A stretch of DNA of 53,149 nucleotides. Source: JBGUVL01 sp045134375. Its GTDB lineage: Bacteria; Bacillota_I; Bacilli_A; Erysipelotrichales; Erysipelotrichaceae. The position numbers were made by a program, and so were the translations under genes. The stretch spans positions 1 through 53,149 of the forward strand of contig JBGUVL010000024.1 of the NCBI GenBank assembly GCA_045134375.1, written 5' to 3'. A model generated the notes under the pieces. It worked only from the letters and a program-made list of their open reading frames with translations, made no database searches and was not told the origin of the DNA. Positions 51,942-53,149 of the stretch are shown piece by piece; within the stretch, counting starts at the first letter, position 1, and each line of letters starts with the position of its first letter.

Positions 51942-52955
51942 ATGAAAACTTATAATGTAGCGATTCTTGGGGCAACAGGAGCGGTTGGTCAAGAAATGAT
52001 GAAAGTATTGGAAGAAAGAAATTTTCCGATTAACACTTTAAAATTATTAGCTAGCAAACGCAGTGCAGGTAAAAAAATGATGTTTGCAGGAAAAGAAATT
52101 ACGATTGAAGAGGCAACTACCGATTCTTTCAAAGGAATGGATATTGTTCTAGGTGCAGCAGAAAATGATATCGCAGAAGCTTTATTACCTAGCGCAGTCG
52201 AAGCAGGTGCTTTAGTAATTGATAATTCAAGCGCTTTTCGTTTAAAAGAAGAGGTTCCTCTGGTGGTTCCAGAAGTCAATCCAGAAGATATCTTTAACAA
52301 TAAAGGATTGATCGCAAATCCTAACTGTGCGACCATTATTGCTTTGGTTGCTATTAATAAATTACATGAATACGCACATGTTAACAGCATGATCGTATCT
52401 ACCTATCAGGCAGTTTCCGGTGCAGGTAATCCAGGAATCGCTGAATTAAACGAACAAGCACGTCAAGTATTAAATGGTGAAGCCGTAGAGCCAAAATGTT
52501 TTCCTTATCAAATCGCATTTAACTTAATTCCTCAGATCGGAGGATTTGATGAAAATGGTTATTCTAGCGAAGAAATGAAAATGCAAAACGAAGGTCGAAA
52601 AATACTGCATCACCCAGATTTAAAAGTAACTTGTACTTGTATTCGTATTCCCGTTTTCCGTTCTCACTCCGAATCTATCACATTGACTTTCGACAAGGAA
52701 ATCGATGTAAAAAAAGCACAGGAATTATTAGCAAACGCAGAAGGTGTGAAACTAGTCGATGATCCTTATCAAAAAGTTTATCCAATGCCGTTAGATACTA
52801 CCGATCAAGATCTTGTTTTTGTAGGAAGAATTCGTAGCGATTTAACCCACGATGACAATAAAGCACTGACATTATGGTGTTGTGGCGATCAGGTTAGAAA
52901 AGGTGCTGCTACAAATGCAGTGCAGATTGCAATCAAATATATTGAAGGACAATAA
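51942..52955 (+). CDS. asd: Aspartate-semialdehyde dehydrogenase
   Basis: A 337-residue enzyme reducing aspartyl phosphate to the semialdehyde used by Hom and in lysine or cell-wall precursor synthesis. The NADP-binding start is NVAILGATGAVGQEMMKVL, the catalytic Cys is in NPNCATIIALVAI, and the substrate and His region is IRIPVFRSHSESITLTF. AGGAGG precedes the ATG. It ends the hom-lysC-asd operon before a strong terminator, so aspartate to homoserine is one plus-strand unit. Confidence 0.97.
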   Translation: MKTYNVAILGATGAVGQEMMKVLEERNFPINTLKLLASKRSAGKKMMFAGKEITIEEATTDSFKGMDIVLGAAENDIAEALLPSAVEAGALVIDNSSAFRLKEEVPLVVPEVNPEDIFNNKGLIANPNCATIIALVAINKLHEYAHVNSMIVSTYQAVSGAGNPGIAELNEQARQVLNGEAVEPKCFPYQIAFNLIPQIGGFDENGYSSEEMKMQNEGRKILHHPDLKVTCTCIRIPVFRSHSESITLTFDKEIDVKKAQELLANAEGVKLVDDPYQKVYPMPLDTTDQDLVFVGRIRSDLTHDDNKALTLWCCGDQVRKGAATNAVQIAIKYIEGQ

Positions 52956-52973
52956 TAAATCTTTCAATTCAAA

Positions 52974-53002
52974 AAAAAACGATGCCAATCACATCGTTTT
53001 TT
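52974..53002 (+). terminator. Terminator of the hom-lysC-asd operon
   Basis: AAAAAACGATG, 7-base loop, CATCGTTTTTT (52974-53002), an 11-bp stem with T run, 19 bases past the asd stop. Confidence 0.9.
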
Positions 53003-53026
53003 ATGGGTAATCAAATTTTCTGGGGG

Positions 53027-53093
53027 TCTAAAGTTTAGGGGTCTCTTTAGGGGGATAACTTTAGTGGTCAACTTTGGTGGTCAAATTTAATGC
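53027..53093. repeat. Degenerate 13-nt tandem repeat, possible IS21-family end
   Basis: Successive units TCTCTTTAGGGGG, ATAACTTTAGTGG, TCAACTTTGGTGG and TCAAATTTAATGC (53042-53093) keep an exact 13-base period, preceded by a 15-base relative. GTGGTCAA(A/C)TTT repeats of this style occur at the ends of some IS21-type elements, as I recall; no transposase is inside the window. Confidence 0.5.
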
Positions 53094-53120
53094 AGTAGTT
53101 CATTTGAACTGCTTCTTTTT
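53092..53120 (+). terminator. Hairpin with T run at the right edge
   Basis: GCAGT...ACTGC or AGTTC/GAACT pairing at 53092-53112 is followed by TTCTTTTTTT. It could end a transcript from the repeat region. Confidence 0.45.
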
Positions 53121-53149
53121 TTATAATGGTTTTGTGGCTGCTTATCTTC

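Noticed and set aside
1..53149. CRISPR arrays, tRNA or rRNA genes, prophage genes, toxin-antitoxin pairs
   Set aside because: Looked for and not seen: no regularly spaced direct repeats of 25-40 bases, no tRNA-like cloverleaf ends, and no phage structural or integrase genes.

Overview
The window is about 53 kb of low-GC, gene-dense chromosome from a spore-forming Bacillota. A T-box before ileS, Shine-Dalgarno-rich starts, GatCAB, KtrAB, CamS, the DnaB/DnaI primosome genes and a spoIIGA-sigE-sigG block all point to Firmicutes. Gene order close to Bacillus, combined with a shortened spoIIG-to-ileS cluster and a GatA motif that I recall from Mollicutes-like lineages, suggests Erysipelotrichia or a relative. 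That placement is inference. No prophage, CRISPR array, tRNA or rRNA is visible.

Layout. 1-10.7 kb, minus strand: the tip of an XRE-type regulator, rlmD, and one long operon pcrA-ligA-camS-gatC-gatA-gatB plus an orphan membrane protein. 10.8-14.4 kb, plus strand: two paralogous LCP (LytR-CpsA-Psr) proteins with an extra sensor-like domain. 14.5-20.5 kb: two decayed IS3-family remnants in the same orientation enclose a CpXC protein, pgi, an S1-domain protein, a NifU-like protein and the sporulation pair yunC-yunB. 20.5-27 kb, minus: ktrB-ktrA, rubrerythrin, an AI-2E family permease and the glycolytic operon pfkA-pyk. 27-33.3 kb, minus: the replication and repair block polA-mutM-coaE-dnaB-dnaI. 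33.3-36.3 kb: a GerM-type protein, a VanY-fold protein and, divergently, a metallophosphoesterase-fold protein; the last two have lost most of their metal ligands. 36.5-38.2 kb: an ABC-F ATPase behind a leader that looks like a translation-coupled attenuator. 38.2-46.5 kb, minus: a peptidoglycan-binding protein, ileS with its T-box, divIVA, ylmH, sepF, ylmC/ymxH, sigG, sigE and spoIIGA. 46.5-53 kb: thrC-thrB-ACT protein on minus and hom-ask-asd on plus, fired from interleaved divergent promoters, together making the aspartate-to-threonine pathway. The right end carries a terminator and a degenerate 13-nt tandem repeat that may be an insertion-sequence end.

How the parts work together. The sporulation genes carry readable developmental control: a Spo0A-box promoter with a long 21-bp spacer before spoIIGA and a sigma-F-type promoter before sigG. 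The items most worth a second look are the ABC-F leader with its 16-codon upstream ORF, the neighbouring pair of apparent pseudoenzymes (VanY-like and phosphoesterase-like), the LCP accessory domain, a probable leaderless CpXC mRNA, and an IS3 remnant whose transposase codons appear to have become the terminator of an LCP gene. Start codons below were moved from the longest open frame wherever a ribosome binding site or family alignment supports a shorter one.
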